A stretch of DNA of 64,000 nucleotides from Rhodospirillaceae bacterium (GCA_040219235.1 JAVJSV010000011.1:248001-312000); one strand, 5' to 3'; positions 39,078 to 48,064 are shown, numbered from the stretch's first letter. The notes: generated by a model not told the origin, from the sequence alone. Translations and numbers: made by a program.

Positions 39078-39380
39078 TTACGAGTCGAGTGGACCGTAAT
39101 CCCCGGTCAGATCAGTGATGATTTTCTTTACTAAAGCCTGTCGGCTGGCGGCCAGCTTTGCCTCCATTTCGGGATCAGGTTGGAAGGTATCAATCGCTTC
39201 CGCGATATCTATATTCCGCGCTTTAAGCACTTGCTCTGTTACCATTTGCCGGTCTTTCACAGCCCAAAGCTCTTGGGCGAGGGTGAGAATGGCATGGCCA
39301 ACTTTGTTGATATCGTCAGGCTTTAGCGAATCACGCCGGCGGGCCTGTTTGGTGGTCGGATGAAGTTTGACGTCTGACAT
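39078..39380 (-). CDS. Small helical protein, paralogue of 24156-24533
   Basis: 100 residues, charged and helical, no export signal. Shared with the 24156-24533 product: start MSD, the block ELWAVKDRQMVTEQVLK and the block FQPDPEMEAKLAASRQALVKKI. It starts six bases after the stop of the methyltransferase 39387-40451 without its own clear ribosome site, so it is translationally coupled to it. The tight coupling suggests it assists that enzyme. Function unknown. Confidence 0.72.
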   Translation of the reverse strand: MSDVKLHPTTKQARRRDSLKPDDINKVGHAILTLAQELWAVKDRQMVTEQVLKARNIDIAEAIDTFQPDPEMEAKLAASRQALVKKIITDLTGDYGPLDS

Positions 39381-39386
39381 AATAAT

Positions 39387-40451
39387 CTACGGCTTCCGTC
39401 CGTAGGTCACCCACGGATAGTTATTTGGGGCCATGCCTTCATAGCGAACATCCACGAACCCGATGTCTTTCATCAGACCAACCATGTCCATAGTTGAAGA
39501 TCCGCGCCAATAGGGTTCTCCGCCATAACGGGCCATAAAGTCCGTCCGCCAGGACGCGATTTTATTCAGCGCGTTGTAAGGCGCGACGTCGCCAAACAGC
39601 AGATCGCCACCGGATTTCAAAGTGCGGAACCCTTCGCGCAGAATGCCCTCAATCACTTTGACCGGCAGTTCATGAAGAATGATGTAAGAGGTGAACAAAT
39701 CGCAACTCTCATCATCCAAGCCCGTATCTTGGCCGTCTGCTTGAACCAAACTCCAGCTATGGCCGAGCTTGTTGCCATTACGCTGGGCCTGCTCAAGTTG
39801 TGACAAGGAAATATCCATGGCCGTAATTTTCGCATCCGGGAAAACTTCTGCCAGCTTCGTCGTGTAGGGGCCAGATGAGCATCCGATTTCGACCACATGC
39901 TCATAATCCCGACGGGGGGCTTGCTCAGCAAAATTCTTGCGGTCGGTATAAATGTCCGTTGGTGCACTGCCTGCTGCAGGCGGCTTGGCCGATTTGCCAA
40001 CAAGGTAGCGATGGATCAACTCGCCGTGGATAAAACCCATATGCCTGTGTCCATCCCAGCCACCAGTGGTGCGGTGAATGGGGTACAGCCAGTACTCGGG
40101 CACCTCTAGGTCAGGGTTTGCTATCAGTGTTGTGCCGCCCTGTGCCAATTCTTTAAAGGACGGATCAAGCTCAGCTTTAATCTCATCAAAGGCCGCTGCT
40201 GCTGTTTCAGTGTAGTGATCGCCATGCCATTCACCGACGAGATTGCTGGCGCGAAAGGCCGACACATTGTCCAACACCCCTTCAATCTGCTTGGCGCGGG
40301 TATCAATATCTTCGTCCAAGGTCTCATCATTGAGTTTGGCTTTGTCTAACGCCGCTTGCTGCTGCTGCATCAGTGGACCGATGGAAGGCCCAAAGGCGGA
40401 CAAAAAGTCGAGCTTGGCGCGTCCCTGTTGACGCAGCTTATAATCCATCAT
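39387..40451 (-). CDS. SAM-dependent methyltransferase with N-terminal helical domain
   Basis: 354 residues. About 170 N-terminal residues are helical (KLRQQGRAKLDFLSAFGPSIGPLMQQQQAALDKAKL...) and hold no motif I recognise. The C-terminal part is a class I methyltransferase: VVEIGCSSGPYTTKLAEVFPDAKITAMDISLSQLEQA, then QADGQDTGLDDESCDLFTSYIILHELP and FRTLKSGGDLLFGDVAPYN. Substrate unknown; small-molecule or lipid methylation fits. It starts at ATG 40451 (or the next codon) after GAGG, and is followed by the coupled small helical protein and a strong terminator, making a two-gene operon. Confidence 0.8.
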   Translation of the reverse strand: MMDYKLRQQGRAKLDFLSAFGPSIGPLMQQQQAALDKAKLNDETLDEDIDTRAKQIEGVLDNVSAFRASNLVGEWHGDHYTETAAAAFDEIKAELDPSFKELAQGGTTLIANPDLEVPEYWLYPIHRTTGGWDGHRHMGFIHGELIHRYLVGKSAKPPAAGSAPTDIYTDRKNFAEQAPRRDYEHVVEIGCSSGPYTTKLAEVFPDAKITAMDISLSQLEQAQRNGNKLGHSWSLVQADGQDTGLDDESCDLFTSYIILHELPVKVIEGILREGFRTLKSGGDLLFGDVAPYNALNKIASWRTDFMARYGGEPYWRGSSTMDMVGLMKDIGFVDVRYEGMAPNNYPWVTYGRKP

Positions 40452-40703
40452 GAGAGAAATCCTCTTTTAGCCTCAAAATATGGCGTATCTTAACAATTTG
40501 ATGTGGTCAAAACCATAGTACCTGATGTGACCGCCGTAGAATGACCAATATCAATCCCATTCTGAGCAGGTCGCCTGCTTTGATATGATCGCCGTCCGAA
40601 TACCGGGCGAATGCCGATTCGTCAGCTTTGGTCTTGGGGTGCGCTTATGCTAAACCTACATTTACCAATACGAACGCTTTTTGCCCGCTTAGAGAGGCCG
40701 AAT

Positions 40704-42869
40704 ATGACCCACCATTCTTCTCGCTCGATTCCATCCAACTCAAGCTTAAGCCGCCGCACTTTCTTTGTAATGTCTGCCGTTGCTGGCGGGCTGATGCTGG
40801 GCACTCGGCTGCCACAGTCCCACGCGGCGGTGGCAAAGGGCGAGACGGCTGAACTGAACGCCTTCGTGCAGGTGATGCCGGACGAGCGGGTTTCTATTGT
40901 GGTGCCAGGGGTGGAGATCGGTCAGGGCGTGTACACGACGCTGCCCAAAGTGGTTGCCGAGGAAATGGACGCCAACTGGGATCTGGTTGAAGTGCGTCTT
41001 GCCACAGCCAATCCGGCCTATGGCAACCCCGCCAAAGACGGTCGTCAGTCCACGGGTGGCTCGGATGCTGTCATGGGCTATTACGAGACACTCCGGAAAA
41101 TGGGTGCCGCCGCCCGTGAGATGCTGGTGCGCGCTGCTGCAAAAGAATTGAATGTGCCGCCTGAGAGTTTGTCAGTGAGTGACGGTGTTATTACCCATGG
41201 TGAATCAGGCCGGACACTGACCTTTGGAGCCGTGGCAGAGGCGGCCGCCAAGCTCACGCCGGTTGAAGAGCCCGTTCTTAAAGACCGTGCAGATTTTAAG
41301 CTGTTGGGCAAAGAGGTGCGTCGCAAAGATACACCGGCCAAAGTTGATGGCTCGGCTGTTTACGGTGCCGATGTTGATCTTCCAGGCAAGCTGTATGCGG
41401 CCTTGCGTACATCACCTGTTTATGGTGGTGAAATCCTCAGCGACAACAGAGAAGAGATCGCGAAGCGCCCGGGTGTGGTCGCGGTCACGGAAGTGGACGG
41501 CGGCTTGGCGGTGATCGGCGAAACCTTCTGGCAGGCTAAAACAGCCGCCGAGTCCATGGTTGTCGATTGGGATTTTAAGGGCGGCGACGCCATCAATTCT
41601 CAAGACTTGTGGGCAGAAATGCGTGCGTCGCTGGACGATGAAGCGCGGCCCTTCTTTGGCGCAACAGGTGATGCACCTGCAACAATTGAAGCCGCAGAAA
41701 AATCCTTTGAGGCCGAGTATGAAGTGCCATTCTTGGCCCATGCCTGTATGGAGCCGATGGCGTCAACCGCCTTAGTCACCGAATCAGAGTGCAAGATGTG
41801 GTCGCCGCACCAGCAACAAGATGCGGCGCGTGAAGCTGCGGCCAAAGTCACCGGCTTCGCCATTGAAAATGTCCATCTGCAAAATACATTTGCCGGTGGC
41901 GGCTTTGGCCGGAAGTGGGAAGTGGATTTCGCCGTACAGTCTGTGCAGGCCGCGATGGCCGTGCCGGGTCGTCCGGTCAGCCTGATCTGGACCCGCGAGC
42001 AAGATATTCAGCACGACTTCTATCGTGCGGCCTATGTCGCCCGTGTGAGGGCCGCGCTTGATGACGATGGCAAATTGATTGCTATGCACAGCCGCTTGGC
42101 GGGCCAGTCCATTTTACAGTTCCAAAACCGTCCGCGCAATTTTCCTGACCCAACCTCTGTTGGCGGGGCTGTGGGCGGATCGTATGCGATTGACAACAAG
42201 CTGATTGATTACGTTGAATACAAGCCAACCGTTCCGGTTGGATTCTGGCGCGGTGTGGCGTCGTCCCAAAACGGCTTTTTCTCGGAAAGCGCCATGGACG
42301 AACTGGCTGTTATGGCTGGCAAGGACCCCTATGAATTCCGCCGGGATTTGATTGTCGATAAGCCGCGCGAACTGGCTGTGCTGAATAAGGTGGCCGAGAT
42401 GGCAGGCTGGGGCCGTGATATGCCGTCAGGCCGTGGTCTTGGCATCGCGTTCTGCCCTGGTTTTGGTTCGGTCAATGCGCAAGTGGCCGAGGTGGATGTG
42501 TCGTCTGGTGATTTGCGTGTGGTCAAAGTCTGGTGTGCCTATGACTGCGGCTTTGCCCTTGATCCGTCTAATGTGGTGCATCAGATGGAGAGCGGCATCA
42601 CCTATGCCTTAACGGCTGCCCTGTTTGGTGAGATCACACTGGAAAAGGGTGTGGTTGTGCAATCCAACTTCCATGATTACGACGCGGTGCGCTTGGCGAA
42701 TATGCCTGAGGTGGAAGTCGCGTTAATCGAATCTGACCAGCTGGTCGGTGGCGCGGGGGAAGCGGCTGTGCCGGCAACAGCGCCTGCGGTGGCCAACGCG
42801 ATTTATGCTGCCACAGGGCAGCGGATTCGTCGACTGCCCTTGCCCAGTTCAGGGTTTAGCGTCGCTTAA
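40704..42869 (+). CDS. Molybdopterin-binding subunit of an isoquinoline 1-oxidoreductase/xanthine-dehydrogenase-family enzyme
   Basis: 721 residues from ATG 40704 (AGAGAGG upstream). The N-terminus is Tat-like: SLSRRTFFVMSAVAGGLMLG, then SHAAVAKG. The rest has the two-module aldehyde/xanthine dehydrogenase Mo-binding fold of IorB-type proteins: VQVMPDERVSIVVPGVEIGQGVYTTLPKVVAEEMD, GRQSTGGSDAV, TFAGGGFGRKW and the catalytic Glu in GGAGEAAVPATAP. Such periplasmic enzymes hydroxylate N-heterocycles or oxidise aldehydes and need a small [2Fe-2S] subunit and usually a cytochrome c. Neither is next to it; the next gene starts 78 bases on and is FGE-like. Confidence 0.88.
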   Translation: MTHHSSRSIPSNSSLSRRTFFVMSAVAGGLMLGTRLPQSHAAVAKGETAELNAFVQVMPDERVSIVVPGVEIGQGVYTTLPKVVAEEMDANWDLVEVRLATANPAYGNPAKDGRQSTGGSDAVMGYYETLRKMGAAAREMLVRAAAKELNVPPESLSVSDGVITHGESGRTLTFGAVAEAAAKLTPVEEPVLKDRADFKLLGKEVRRKDTPAKVDGSAVYGADVDLPGKLYAALRTSPVYGGEILSDNREEIAKRPGVVAVTEVDGGLAVIGETFWQAKTAAESMVVDWDFKGGDAINSQDLWAEMRASLDDEARPFFGATGDAPATIEAAEKSFEAEYEVPFLAHACMEPMASTALVTESECKMWSPHQQQDAAREAAAKVTGFAIENVHLQNTFAGGGFGRKWEVDFAVQSVQAAMAVPGRPVSLIWTREQDIQHDFYRAAYVARVRAALDDDGKLIAMHSRLAGQSILQFQNRPRNFPDPTSVGGAVGGSYAIDNKLIDYVEYKPTVPVGFWRGVASSQNGFFSESAMDELAVMAGKDPYEFRRDLIVDKPRELAVLNKVAEMAGWGRDMPSGRGLGIAFCPGFGSVNAQVAEVDVSSGDLRVVKVWCAYDCGFALDPSNVVHQMESGITYALTAALFGEITLEKGVVVQSNFHDYDAVRLANMPEVEVALIESDQLVGGAGEAAVPATAPAVANAIYAATGQRIRRLPLPSSGFSVA

Positions 42870-42947
42870 CGGACCTTCAAAAAACAGGACTCTTCCCTAA
42901 ACTCTTTCCATGGCACAGGATAAGCTGTGTGAGTCGGGAGGGCTTGG

Positions 42948-43886
42948 GTGAAGCTATTTTATACTGTTGTTATAGCTGTTGTTGCTCAGTCAGCAGTGGC
43001 TGTGGCCGAGCCTGGCGACGTTCTGAAAGATTGTGAATTTTGTCCCGACTTGGTGATTGTCCCAGCTGGTGAATTTCGCATGGGGACCCCGCTGGGTGTG
43101 CCGGTGGACAATGAAACCGGTGAACAGCCGCCAGTGCACATGACGATCCCCAATGACTATGCGCTGGGGCGTACCGAAGTCACAAATCGTGAGTTTGCGG
43201 CCTTTGCAGAAGACACAGGTTTTGAGCCCACGGTGCTCTGCCGGGTCTGGAACGACAAACTTCAGCGCTATGACGACGACCCCAACCGCACATGGCGGCG
43301 CCCGGGTGTGCCCTCTAACCCGAAGCCGGATCATCCGGTCAGCTGTGTGTCATGGCAGGATGCCAAAGCCTATGTGGTCTGGCTGGCCGAGCGCTCTGGG
43401 CAACTCTATCGCCTGCCGACAGAAGCGGAGTGGGAATACGCCGCGCGGGCCGGGTCGGATGGTCTTTACCCTTGGGGCAACAATCCCCATCAGGGCTGCG
43501 CCTGGGTCAATGCCTATGATCTGGACAGTCTGGAGCGTTATCCTCTGGCCTGGACGCACATGGCCTGCCGCGATGGTTTTGCGGGCGTGGCCCCAGTGGG
43601 GTCGCTCAAGCCGAATGCGTTTGGTCTTTACGACATGCTGGGCAATGTGTGGGAATTTGCCGAAGACTGCGCCACCAAATCGCACATCGGGCGGCCCAAA
43701 GACGGCCGCGCCTGGGTCTGGCAAGGCGGCTGTGAACGCATCATTCAGCGGGGTGGGGGATGGATGACCTCTGTCGCCCGCATCCGGCCTGGGTATCATG
43801 GGGATGCCAATGCCACACACCGGTTTGACTTCGGTGGTTTTCGTGTGGCGCGGGATTTAACGCCCGCTGAGCGAGGTGCGCCATGA
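42948..43886 (+). CDS. Exported FGE/SUMF1-like protein, copy 1
   Basis: 312 residues, start GTG 42948 after GGGAGGG. Signal peptide (LFYTVVIAVVAQSAVAVAEP), then the motif LKDCEFCPDLVIVPAGEFRMGTP. The SUMF1 fold (C-type-lectin-like) follows: ALGRTEVTNREFAAFAEDTG, HPVSCVSWQDAKAYVVWL, YRLPTEAEWEYAARAG, GLYDMLGNVWEFAEDC and RGGGWMTSVARIRPG, ending FGGFRVARDL. The catalytic Cys pair of true formylglycine-generating enzymes (in the region after the RGG(S/G)W motif) is absent, so sulphatase activation is unlikely; relatives such as PvdO or EgtB use this fold otherwise. Coupled to copy 2 by an ATGA overlap. Confidence 0.85.
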   Translation: MKLFYTVVIAVVAQSAVAVAEPGDVLKDCEFCPDLVIVPAGEFRMGTPLGVPVDNETGEQPPVHMTIPNDYALGRTEVTNREFAAFAEDTGFEPTVLCRVWNDKLQRYDDDPNRTWRRPGVPSNPKPDHPVSCVSWQDAKAYVVWLAERSGQLYRLPTEAEWEYAARAGSDGLYPWGNNPHQGCAWVNAYDLDSLERYPLAWTHMACRDGFAGVAPVGSLKPNAFGLYDMLGNVWEFAEDCATKSHIGRPKDGRAWVWQGGCERIIQRGGGWMTSVARIRPGYHGDANATHRFDFGGFRVARDLTPAERGAP

Positions 43887-44821
43887 AGTACGCCTATGGA
43901 CTTGCTGTTTTTCTGTTGTCTTTGAGTGCGCAAGCGCAAGATGCTGGCGCGGTATTGCAAGACTGCGAAGATTGCCCGCGCGTGGTGGTTATTCCGGCGG
44001 GGCAGTTTGAGATGGGAACGCCAGTCGGGGCCTATGAAGTCAATGTAGAGTCGGGCGAAGGACCACCGATCACAATTACAGTGCCGCAGGCTTATGCCAT
44101 TGGCGAGACGGAAGTCACCATTGGTCAGTTTGAAGCCTTTGTCAAAGCCACCGGATATGAAGCAGGCAAAGGCTGTCAGGTGATTGGCGACGGCGGTGGC
44201 AGCATCGATGATCCGGAGGCCAGTTGGCGCAAACCGGTCCAGCCGATACGGGCCAAAGACACGCATCCGGTGTCGTGTATCGATTACGCGGCCAGTGTGG
44301 CCTATGCCGACTGGCTGTCACAGATGACGGGACAGGTCTATCGCCTGCCGACCGAAGCCGAATGGGAATACGCCGCCCGGGCGGGCAGCACCGCGCCCCG
44401 GCCCTGGGGGGCAAACAACTCTTTTGAGGGGGTGTCGATTTCCCTGACCTGTGAGCACGCCAACGCCTACGATGTGGAGTCTCAAAAGCACTACACCTTC
44501 GCTTGGCCCTATGCCCGCTGTAGCGATGGCTATACCGATGTGTCGCCTGTCGCCTCTTTTGAGAAAAGCGCCTATGGCCTGTACGATATGATGGGCAATC
44601 TGTGGGAGCGGGTGCAGGATTGCTACACCGCCAGCTACTGGGGCCGCCCGCGTGACAGCAGCGCCTGGGTCTGGGACGGTGGCTGCGAGCGTCGTGTGGT
44701 GCGTGGGGGCGGTTGGTACAGTCGCCCGACAAATGTACGCCCGGCGCGGCGCGCCAGCGGCAGTGTTGATGGCCGCGGCAATGATTTAGGGTTTAGAGTG
44801 GTCAGAGAGTTGGGCTCATAG
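43883..44821 (+). CDS. Exported FGE/SUMF1-like protein, copy 2
   Basis: 312 residues with signal peptide (YGLAVFLLSLSAQA-QDA). Same plan as its neighbours: LQDCEDCPRVVVIPAGQFEMGTP, AIGETEVTIGQFEAFVKATG, HPVSCIDYAASVAYADWL, YRLPTEAEWEYAARAG, GLYDMMGNLWERVQDC and RGGGWYSRPTNVRPARR. Again no FGE Cys pair. The region before the last motif has an extra Cys (SLTCEHANAYD). Start overlaps copy 1; 36 bases separate it from copy 3, with a fresh GGAGG before the latter. Confidence 0.85.
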   Translation: MKYAYGLAVFLLSLSAQAQDAGAVLQDCEDCPRVVVIPAGQFEMGTPVGAYEVNVESGEGPPITITVPQAYAIGETEVTIGQFEAFVKATGYEAGKGCQVIGDGGGSIDDPEASWRKPVQPIRAKDTHPVSCIDYAASVAYADWLSQMTGQVYRLPTEAEWEYAARAGSTAPRPWGANNSFEGVSISLTCEHANAYDVESQKHYTFAWPYARCSDGYTDVSPVASFEKSAYGLYDMMGNLWERVQDCYTASYWGRPRDSSAWVWDGGCERRVVRGGGWYSRPTNVRPARRASGSVDGRGNDLGFRVVRELGS

Positions 44822-44857
44822 AATTAAGCTCAAAAAATTAAACGGAGGGGTCACATT

Positions 44858-46261
44858 ATGATGCGCATGTTTTACGTTCTGGCAGCGGGGCTGCTTTCAG
44901 CTGCGGTTCAGGCACAAGCGCCGGGAACGGTCATTCAAGACTGTGAGGATTGCCCGGAGTTGGTGGTGATTCCCAGTGGCTCATTCATGATGGGCACCCC
45001 GATCAGTGATCGCGAGGTCGACCTGACCAGAGGGGAAGGGCCGCAGGTCAAAATCACGATTGATTACCAGTTCGCAGCCGGACGCTATGAAGTCACCCAT
45101 GGCCAGTTCAAAACCTTTGTCGAGGCGACCGGGCATCAGGTCACGGAAGAATGCCGGGTGTGGAGCGATACCATTGGGTTTAATGACGATGACACCGCCA
45201 GTTGGAAAGACCGGCGTCAGCCGAAGCGGGTCAAAGACGAACATCCGGTGGGGTGTGTGTCGTGGAACGATGCCAAGGCCTACACAGAGTGGCTGACCAA
45301 AACCACAGGCAAACGCTACCGGCTGCTGACGGAGGCCGAGTGGGAATATGCGGCGCGGGCCGGCACAACAACCTCGCGGTTCTGGGGTGAGAGTTCCGGT
45401 GAAGCCTGCGCCTGGGCCAACACCTTTGATCTGGATGGGGCCGAGGAGTATCCGTTTCCCTGGTTCCCGGCGACCTGCCGCGACGGCTATGCGGACTTGG
45501 CCCCGGTGGGGCAGTTCAAGCCCAATGCGTTTGGTCTGTACGATATGATCGGCAACGTCTGGGAGTGGACGGAAGACTGCTGGGCGGCAACACACATTGG
45601 GCGTCCGCGCGACGGCTCAGCCTGGACCTGGTCACCGGGCTGCGACATGCACACTACGCGCGGTGGCGGTTGGTTGTCAGCGCCAGAACGCAATCGCATT
45701 GCCTGGCCGGGCCGAGACCCGATTGATAAGCGCAACACGCAATTTGGCTTTCGTGTCGCCCGCGATTTAGGCCCCAAAAGTGAGGTCAGCGAAGGAGGTT
45801 CGATTCGTCGCATGACCTTATTCACGTCTGACGTTGAACTGTCGAAGGCCTTTTGGTCCGAAGCCATGGGCTATCAAGTGAGCTTTGAAGACACAGAATT
45901 CGGCGGCGCAGAAACCGCTGGATCGCTCAACCTGGACGAGGGCAATCGTGCGCACTTTGTGATGATGGACCCGGTTGGCGGGGAAGGCCCGATGATCGGC
46001 CTGCTGGGCTCAAGCGGTAATGAATTTGTGCCCCTGGAACGCGAGGGCGCGCAACGTCCCCGGGCCGGCGAGTCTCTGCTGGTGGTCAAGGTGCCCGACA
46101 TTTTTGCGACCTTCGAAAAGCTGGAACAGATGGGCGCGCAAATCGCCTCAAAGCCGTCTCGCTTATCGGGTCAGATGACCAGCGTGGTGGGCTATGAGGG
46201 CACGGTGTATACGCCGGATGGAACCCGCATCAATGTGCAGGAAATCGAGTCTGGAGGCTGA
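44858..46261 (+). CDS. Exported FGE/SUMF1-like protein, copy 3, fused to a VOC (glyoxalase/bleomycin-resistance) domain
   Basis: 467 residues. Signal peptide (FYVLAAGLLSAAVQA-QAP), then IQDCEDCPELVVIPSGSFMMGTP and the SUMF1-like domain to about residue 305 (YRLLTEAEWEYAARAG, GLYDMIGNVWEWTEDC, RGGGWLSAPERNRIAWPG, FGFRVARDL). A short Ser/Glu linker leads to a C-terminal VOC domain of about 150 residues: IRRMTLFTSDVELSKAFWSEAMGYQVSFED, SLLVVKVPDIFATFEKLEQMGAQI and GTVYTPDGTRINVQE. The join is in one frame with no sign of an assembly break. The fusion of these two folds in an exported protein is unusual; function unknown. A repeat array follows the stop. Confidence 0.85.
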   Translation: MMRMFYVLAAGLLSAAVQAQAPGTVIQDCEDCPELVVIPSGSFMMGTPISDREVDLTRGEGPQVKITIDYQFAAGRYEVTHGQFKTFVEATGHQVTEECRVWSDTIGFNDDDTASWKDRRQPKRVKDEHPVGCVSWNDAKAYTEWLTKTTGKRYRLLTEAEWEYAARAGTTTSRFWGESSGEACAWANTFDLDGAEEYPFPWFPATCRDGYADLAPVGQFKPNAFGLYDMIGNVWEWTEDCWAATHIGRPRDGSAWTWSPGCDMHTTRGGGWLSAPERNRIAWPGRDPIDKRNTQFGFRVARDLGPKSEVSEGGSIRRMTLFTSDVELSKAFWSEAMGYQVSFEDTEFGGAETAGSLNLDEGNRAHFVMMDPVGGEGPMIGLLGSSGNEFVPLEREGAQRPRAGESLLVVKVPDIFATFEKLEQMGAQIASKPSRLSGQMTSVVGYEGTVYTPDGTRINVQEIESGG

Positions 46262-46279
46262 CATTTTTTGTCATTGCCC

Positions 46280-46425
46280 CTCATGCTCGAAACGAGGCTC
46301 AGCCTCATGCTCGAAACGAGCCCATGCACGACTGGTTCCGTTCAAACGAGCCTATGCACGTATGATCGGTGGAACGAGCCCATGGAACCGCTTCGGCGCA
46401 CCCCCTTGGAACGAGCCCATGCATA
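46280..46425 (+). repeat. Short degenerate direct repeats built on AACGAGCCCATGC
   Basis: Two exact copies of CTCATGCTCGAAACGAG (46280-46296, 46304-46320) and four copies of AACGAGCC(C/T)ATG at 46315, 46345, 46373 and 46410, spaced 28-37 bases. The element GCTCGAAACGAGC can fold as a five-pair hairpin with an AAA loop. The cluster lies right after the stop of the FGE-VOC gene and before the amine oxidase. It is not CRISPR (irregular, short). Function unknown; it may be slippage-derived or a terminator-like array. Confidence 0.7.
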
Positions 46426-46501
46426 ACATTATGAGTCAGATGCGATAGAGTGTTACTTCCGGCTTAAATCGACGCTTTTGACCCCTGCGGAGACGAACAC
46501 C

Positions 46502-47983
46502 ATGACGGCACATCCCACACTTTCAAGACGCTCCAGCCTGGGCCTGCTGGCGGGCACGGCCCTTGCGGGAACCCTGACAACGGGTATGGCAACGGGGGCG
46601 GCGGGTCTCGGATCACGCCGCGCGTTGGCCGCAGATACGGCCGATGTGGTGATCGTCGGCGCTGGGTTGGCGGGTCTCACGGCGGCGAGCTGGTTGGAAA
46701 GCGAAGGCTATTCCACCACCATCGTCGAGGCGAAAGACCGCATCGGCGGGCGCTGCTACACCATGACCGACCTGCCCGGCAATCCGGAAGCCGGCGGCTC
46801 GTCGGTGGGGGCGATGTATGCCCGTTTCCTCGATTTTTGTGATCGCCTGGGCGTCAAGCGCACGCCCGCAACCAGCAGCGGCTTCGGCACGCATATTCAT
46901 ATTAAGGGCATCAACATCCTCAACGAAGACTGGGCCGATCATCCGCTGAATCCGTTTCAGGGCGAGGCCCGCGCGCTCACCCCGGCGGCCTATCGGTTTC
47001 GCATGATTGATAAGTACAAACTGTTTGGCGATTTGGAGTCCTGGTGGGAGCCAGAGATCGCTGCGCAAGACCGCTCGTTGCGTGATCTGATGCTGGCCAA
47101 CGGCCACAGCGAGGCGGAAATTCGTTTGGGCATGGACACCAACCCAGGCTATGGCCACAGCATCGATGATCTGTCGGCGGTGCACATGATGCATGTGTGG
47201 AATTTCGCCCGCTCGCAGTTTGAGGCCGAGGCCCCCAACTTCTGGAACATCGAGGGCGGCAATTCCAGTTTGGTCAACGCCATGGCGGCGGCCCTAACCG
47301 GGGCGATTCACCGCAACACGCCGGTGGCCGGGATCCGCACGGGTGGGGCCGGGGTTGAAGTGGTGGCGGACGATGGCCGCGTGTTCACCGGCAAACGCGC
47401 TGTTGTCACGCTGCCGTTCTCGGCCCTGAAATTTGTGGCGTTTGATCCGGTGATCACCGGGGTGCAGGCGGAGGCCATTCAAACCATGCCCTATGGCGCG
47501 TGCTTCCATGCCTTCCTGGAGGTCGACGCCCCCTATTGGGAAGACGATGGCCTGCCGGCTGGCATGTGGATGGACACCACCCCGGGGCGCATGGGCCCGC
47601 AAACCGAAAACGGCGAAGCGGGCAGTCAAAACGTGGTCGGCCAATATGTGTTCGCCACCGGGCGTCTGGCGTCGTTCCTCAACCGGCTGCCGCAAGACCA
47701 AGCCGAGGCGCGGCTGATTGCCGATCTGGTGGCCGCCCGGCCCGCCGCCAAGGGCAAGGTGCGGGTGCGCCGCTCGTGGTCGTGGAGCAACGACCCCTAT
47801 GCCGGGGGCATGTACGCCTATTGGCGACCCGGCATGATTGCCAAATACAAAGAGAAGATGATCCAGCCCACCGGCAGCATTCACTTTGCGGGCGAACACA
47901 CCTCGCAATCTACCCGTGGCTTGGAAGGCGCGATGGAGTCCGGCGAACGCGCGGCGTTCGAAGTGCTCGATGTGCTGGGGTAG
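46502..47983 (+). CDS. Flavin-containing monoamine oxidase, Tat-exported
   Basis: 493 residues from ATG 46502 (GGAG nine bases upstream); a TTG 24 bases earlier is less likely. Tat-type leader: LSRRSSLGLLAGTALAGTL. FAD-binding VVIVGAGLAGLTAASWLESEGY with VEAKDRIGGRCYTM is the amine-oxidase dinucleotide fold and GG motif; the C-terminal IHFAGEHTSQSTRGLEGAMESGERAA is the conserved FAD-contacting end. It would oxidise an amine in the periplasm with release of peroxide; substrate unknown. The 3' 150 bases recur as eroded copies at 49172-49320 and 53819-53887, so it was once part of a larger family here. Confidence 0.88.
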   Translation: MTAHPTLSRRSSLGLLAGTALAGTLTTGMATGAAGLGSRRALAADTADVVIVGAGLAGLTAASWLESEGYSTTIVEAKDRIGGRCYTMTDLPGNPEAGGSSVGAMYARFLDFCDRLGVKRTPATSSGFGTHIHIKGINILNEDWADHPLNPFQGEARALTPAAYRFRMIDKYKLFGDLESWWEPEIAAQDRSLRDLMLANGHSEAEIRLGMDTNPGYGHSIDDLSAVHMMHVWNFARSQFEAEAPNFWNIEGGNSSLVNAMAAALTGAIHRNTPVAGIRTGGAGVEVVADDGRVFTGKRAVVTLPFSALKFVAFDPVITGVQAEAIQTMPYGACFHAFLEVDAPYWEDDGLPAGMWMDTTPGRMGPQTENGEAGSQNVVGQYVFATGRLASFLNRLPQDQAEARLIADLVAARPAAKGKVRVRRSWSWSNDPYAGGMYAYWRPGMIAKYKEKMIQPTGSIHFAGEHTSQSTRGLEGAMESGERAAFEVLDVLG

Positions 47984-48027
47984 GGCTGGCTGAGGCGCAG
48001 AACTCGCGGATTCAGTGACTCTCAAGC

Positions 48028-48056
48028 TTGACAAATATAGCACTGAGTGCTAGATA
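48028..48056 (+). promoter_or_regulatory. Promoter and palindromic operator of the toxin-antitoxin module
   Basis: TTGACA (48028-48033) and TAGATA (48051-48056) with an exact 17-base spacer form a near-consensus promoter. The perfect inverted repeat AGCACT-G-AGTGCT (48039-48051) fills the spacer, placed to block polymerase, as expected for autorepression by an HTH antitoxin. The predicted transcript would begin within a few bases of ATG 48065, implying a very short or absent 5' leader. Confidence 0.7.
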
Positions 48057-48064
48057 ATTATTCT

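Noticed and set aside
42948-46261. Sulphatase-maturing formylglycine-generating enzymes
   Set aside because: The catalytic Cys pair is missing in all copies and no sulphatase gene is in the window.
46194-46448. Open frame over the AACGAG repeats
   Set aside because: Overlaps the 3' end of the FGE-VOC gene in another frame, and follows degenerate repeats; no domain.
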